From Chloroflexota bacterium (lineage in GTDB: Bacteria > Chloroflexota > Anaerolineae > Anaerolineales > Villigracilaceae), in the NCBI GenBank assembly GCA_021787595.1, contig JAJYLQ010000017.1, forward strand, positions 1 through 64,000: a stretch of DNA of 64,000 bases, written 5' to 3'. A model generated the notes under the pieces. It saw only the letters and a program-made list of their open reading frames with translations. It was not told the DNA's origin and ran no database searches. This document shows positions 61,274-64,000 of the stretch, in pieces (the first letter of the stretch is position 1; each line of letters begins with the position of its first letter). The translations under genes and the position numbers were made by a program.

Positions 61274-62401
61274 ATGAAGATTGCTATTATTACAAATTCA
61301 CGTATTCCCTCATTGACTGCCAACTCGATTCAGGCGATGAAAGTCTGCGACGCGTTAACGGAACTGGGCCATAAATTGCGCGTCTTTGCCCCGCGTGAAG
61401 TTGAACCTGCGTCATGGGATGATCTCGCCGCGCATTATGGTTTGCGTTTTGCGTTTCGAATTGATTGGCTGCCTTCCGCTCCCGCCTTCAAACGTTTTGA
61501 TTTTATATGGTATGCTCAATCCGCTGCGCGCAAATTCAATGCGGACTTAATTTATACCTGGCTTCCGCAATCCGCCGCGATTGGACTTTGGCAAGGTTAT
61601 CCGATGATTCTCGAAATGCACGCAGATGTTCTCGGGCGGCTCGGCCCGTGGTGGCTGCGTCAGTTTTGGATGAGGCGCGGGCGCAAGCGGCTGCTGGTCA
61701 CAACGTCAGCGTTGAGAAAAGCCTTGGAACGTTCGACCCGCCTCGAATTCCCGGGTGATGCGGTGCAGGTTGCCCCGAACGGCGTTGACCTCGATCGGTA
61801 CGCGCATCTGCCAAATCCCGCCGAGGCGCGCCGCCAATTGAATCTCAAAGATGGATTGACGGTTGGCTTCACCGGTCATTTTTATGCGGGCCGCGGCATG
61901 GACTTGTTGTTCGAGTTGGCGCGTATGCTGCCGAATGTAAATTTTCTTTGGGTTGGCGGCACGCCAGACGCGGTCGAGGAATGGCGAACAAAGTTGAACG
62001 CCGCGCGCATCACGAATGTAATGTTGACCGGCTTCATCGAAAACAGCCGCCTGCCGCTTTATCAAGCTGCCGCCGATATTCTGCTGATGCCGTATGATCG
62101 TTCGATTGCGGGCAGCAGCGGACAGGATATTGCGGAAGGCATCAACCCGATGAAAATGTTCGAATACATGGCGGCGGGACGTGCGATCATCACCGCAGAT
62201 TTACCGGTGATCCGCGAAGTGTTGGACGAAACATGCGCTGTCTTTTGCCCGCCGGGCGATGTGGACGCGTGGAAGTCCGCGATTGAAAATTTATTAAGTG
62301 ATAAAAAGCGCCGTGACGAACTAGCTTCGAACGCGCGGCGCGAATCTGAAAAATATACCTGGCTTGCGCGTGCTCAACGCGCGTTAGATGGAATTATATG
62401 A
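61274..62401 (+). CDS. Glycosyltransferase family 4
   Basis: 375 aa, GT-B fold. N-terminal KIAIITNSRIPSLTANSIQA, C-terminal GFTGHFYAGRGMDLLFELAR, PYDRSIAGSSGQDIAEGINP and KMFEYMAAGRAIITADLPVI (EX7E-type donor site). Retaining transferase that adds a sugar to the growing surface glycan. Short direct repeats CTTGACAC lie just before ATG 61274. Stop overlaps the next gene by ATGA. Confidence 0.9.
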   Translation: MKIAIITNSRIPSLTANSIQAMKVCDALTELGHKLRVFAPREVEPASWDDLAAHYGLRFAFRIDWLPSAPAFKRFDFIWYAQSAARKFNADLIYTWLPQSAAIGLWQGYPMILEMHADVLGRLGPWWLRQFWMRRGRKRLLVTTSALRKALERSTRLEFPGDAVQVAPNGVDLDRYAHLPNPAEARRQLNLKDGLTVGFTGHFYAGRGMDLLFELARMLPNVNFLWVGGTPDAVEEWRTKLNAARITNVMLTGFIENSRLPLYQAAADILLMPYDRSIAGSSGQDIAEGINPMKMFEYMAAGRAIITADLPVIREVLDETCAVFCPPGDVDAWKSAIENLLSDKKRRDELASNARRESEKYTWLARAQRALDGII

Positions 62402-64000
62402 AATCACAATATCTTTTTGCCAAAGACTTTATTTTTCTTGTTCCCATTGCGTTAATCATCGGCGCGGGATTAGCCGCGCTGCAAAGCCCTCCATTTTGGG
62501 TTGGCTGGCTTGGATTTTCTGCTTTGCTCTTGCTCGGCCTCATTGGGATGATCGTTTTATGGCGCTGGGCTGGAAGTGGCAAAGCGCTGGCGTGGATGAC
62601 CGGCTTGGCGCTTTTATTGCGTCTTGCATCCGGCGTTGCGGTTTATATCGCGTTGCCGATCAACGGTCATAACGTTCCCGATGACAAAGCCGGTTTCGTT
62701 TTCACCGACGCGCATCGCCGCGACGATCAAGCCTGGCAGTTGGCAAGTTCCGGCCAATCGCTTTTCGCCGCCTTCGATAAAACCTATTACACCGATCAAT
62801 ATGGCGGTTTGCTCGCATTGAGCGCGTTAACTTATAAAGTTTTTTCGCCAGATGCTCATCGTCCATTGCTAATTCTTCTGCTCGCGGCGTTGACCGCGGC
62901 TCTCGGCGTGCCTTTCTTTTATAAAGCCACGCGTCTTCTCTGGGATCCTTCGCCTTCGCTCACCGTTCGTGCCGCCGTAGGTGGCCTGTGTGCCACGAAC
63001 AGCGGCGGTGGCGCCATGGCGCCACGAGACGGCAGGACAGGTTCTCAGCTGGCTCTCGTTGCCTCGTGGCTTTTCGTTCTCTATCCAGAGTCCATTCTGA
63101 CAGGCGGCGCGCAGATGCGCGAGCCTTTTCTGTTGACATTCATCGCGATGGCGTTGTGGGGATTCGCAGCGTGGCTGAAGCAAGGCGAGAATCAAACCGA
63201 AGGTTCATCCAATCGAAGCAGTTTCATTTGGATGGGCGCGGCCTTGATCGGCATGTTGTTGGTTTCACCCGCCATGGCGTTGGCATTGATCGTTTTGTTC
63301 GTTGGCTGGTTGTGGCTCCGGGGCGAACATAAACGTTTGCCGGTGTCCGTTTTGGTCGGCGTGGGAGTTGCTTTCTTCGTTGGCATTTTATTTTTATCCT
63401 GGAGTCTCGCTCGTCAAAATGATTTTGGCGGCGGGTCGGCAATTGCTGCTGTATTGAATTGGCCGCGACATTCAGTTTTGTATGTTATCCATCAACTTAA
63501 AAGCGGGTCAGGACAAATACAGAATGTTTTTTCCAAGATGAATCCGTTGATGCAATTCCTATTTGTAGTCGGATATGGAATCACCCAGCCGGTTCTGCCT
63601 CCCGCGTTTTTCGAGCCGACCACGTTGACCTGGCACATCATTGCCATCTTCCGCTCGATTGGATGGTATATCATGCTGCCGTTGTTGATCTACGCTCCGA
63701 TTGCCGCGTGGCGATCCGCACCCGGACGCGAACGACGCCTGTGGCTGTGGCTTACGGCTTTCGTCTGGATGTGGATCTTGATCGCGGATATCCGCGCCGG
63801 CGGAAGTCAATGGGATAATCCGCGTTACCGCCTCATCTTCTTCGGAATCGAAGCGCTGGTCATCGGGTATGCGTGGCTGTGGTGGCGCGATCATCGCGAT
63901 TCGTGGCTGCCTCGAATCCTGGCGTTGGAAGTGTTGTGCGTCCTTCTTTACGGACAATGGTATGTAGCGCGCTATGTGACCAAATCATTGAGTATGCATT
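62398..64000 (+). CDS. Multi-pass membrane protein, GT39/O-antigen-type, partial
   Basis: The frame runs from ATG 62398 to the window end (534 codons and more). At least ten hydrophobic segments; PDDKAGFVFTDAHRRDDQ is the first long outside loop and HRRDDQAW recalls the acidic motif of GT-C mannosyltransferase-like proteins. LYPESILTGGAQMREPFLL is also GT39-like. A family-type repeat lies in frame at about 62970-63050, encoding GGLCATNSGGGAMAPRDG. Coupled to the GT4 gene by ATGA; probable sugar transferase or polymerase. Confidence 0.75.
   Translation, partial: MKSQYLFAKDFIFLVPIALIIGAGLAALQSPPFWVGWLGFSALLLLGLIGMIVLWRWAGSGKALAWMTGLALLLRLASGVAVYIALPINGHNVPDDKAGFVFTDAHRRDDQAWQLASSGQSLFAAFDKTYYTDQYGGLLALSALTYKVFSPDAHRPLLILLLAALTAALGVPFFYKATRLLWDPSPSLTVRAAVGGLCATNSGGGAMAPRDGRTGSQLALVASWLFVLYPESILTGGAQMREPFLLTFIAMALWGFAAWLKQGENQTEGSSNRSSFIWMGAALIGMLLVSPAMALALIVLFVGWLWLRGEHKRLPVSVLVGVGVAFFVGILFLSWSLARQNDFGGGSAIAAVLNWPRHSVLYVIHQLKSGSGQIQNVFSKMNPLMQFLFVVGYGITQPVLPPAFFEPTTLTWHIIAIFRSIGWYIMLPLLIYAPIAAWRSAPGRERRLWLWLTAFVWMWILIADIRAGGSQWDNPRYRLIFFGIEALVIGYAWLWWRDHRDSWLPRILALEVLCVLLYGQWYVARYVTKSLSMH
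62970..63050. repeat. Palindromic repeat in frame in the membrane protein gene
   Basis: GTGGCGCCATGGCGCCAC (63008-63025) is a perfect 18-nt palindrome; GGTGGCCTGTGTGCCAC before it forms another hairpin. The encoded Gly/Ala/Arg-rich stretch separates two membrane helices and does not look like family sequence. Confidence 0.55.

Overview
The window looks like a chromosomal segment of a Chloroflexota bacterium, most likely class Anaerolineae. This is inferred from gene content, not from a marker gene. The main clues are a serine hydroxymethyltransferase fused to a glycine-cleavage T protein, lipoproteins with NBR1-type Ig domains, a RecG with a long N-terminal extension, Tat-exported L,D-transpeptidases and Pro/Thr-rich secreted linkers. 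Most genes sit in short operons with ATGA stop/start overlaps. Three stretches (about 18.1-20.0, 29.2-31.0 and 49.0-52.7 kb) read clearly more AT-rich and look acquired.

Layout. 0-2.1 kb: tail of an HlyD-type adaptor and two ABC ATPases of an efflux system. 2.2-6.0 kb: DnaQ-like exonuclease with a WYL-like tail, NHL lipoprotein, eRF1-like protein, a truncated methyltransferase and a DsbA-type thioredoxin. 6.5-7.1 kb: a FrnE/DsbA-family oxidoreductase whose first active-site Cys codon is an in-frame TGA followed by a SECIS-like hairpin, a strong selenoprotein candidate. 7.3-12.0 kb: cell-wall cluster of an amidase and three L,D-transpeptidases. 12.0-16.2 kb: MFS transporter, small membrane proteins, SDR. 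16.2-20.6 kb: gene remnants, BrnTA, VapBC, an unrecognised response-regulator/membrane-protein pair and a second BrnT pair. 20.7-30.9 kb: GlyA-GcvT fusion, secreted and lipoproteins, lysine 2,3-aminomutase diverging from agmatinase, GNAT, MNT-HEPN pair, DUF3800. 31.0-48.5 kb: recG, coaD, coiled-coil protein, sugar-lactonase, amidohydrolase, membrane glycosyltransferase, tRNA-Val, FAH hydrolase, cupin, metalloprotease, flap nuclease, EamA transporter and various stress or housekeeping genes. 48.5-54.5 kb: ICMT-like methyltransferase, two tandem degenerate GH10-like lipoproteins, a frameshifted VapC with its antitoxin, PolX. 54.6-57.5 kb: methyltransferase and the tsaE-tsaB-rimI-udg operon. 57.6-64 kb: surface-polysaccharide operon (sugar dehydrogenase, epimerase, flippase, GT4, membrane GT), running off the window.

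Two patterns go beyond ordinary annotation. First, two unrelated toxin-antitoxin pairs (BrnT pair at 20.1-20.6 kb, MNT-HEPN at 29.2-29.9 kb) are each enclosed by a duplicate of the 3' end of the upstream gene, including its stop codon. In the first case all differences between the copies are synonymous. This looks like cassette insertion at gene 3' ends that restores the reading frame. Second, the window is full of short palindromic repeats of at least three families. One is nested inside another, and members lie in frame inside glyA-gcvT, recG and the last membrane protein, where they encode related low-complexity peptides.
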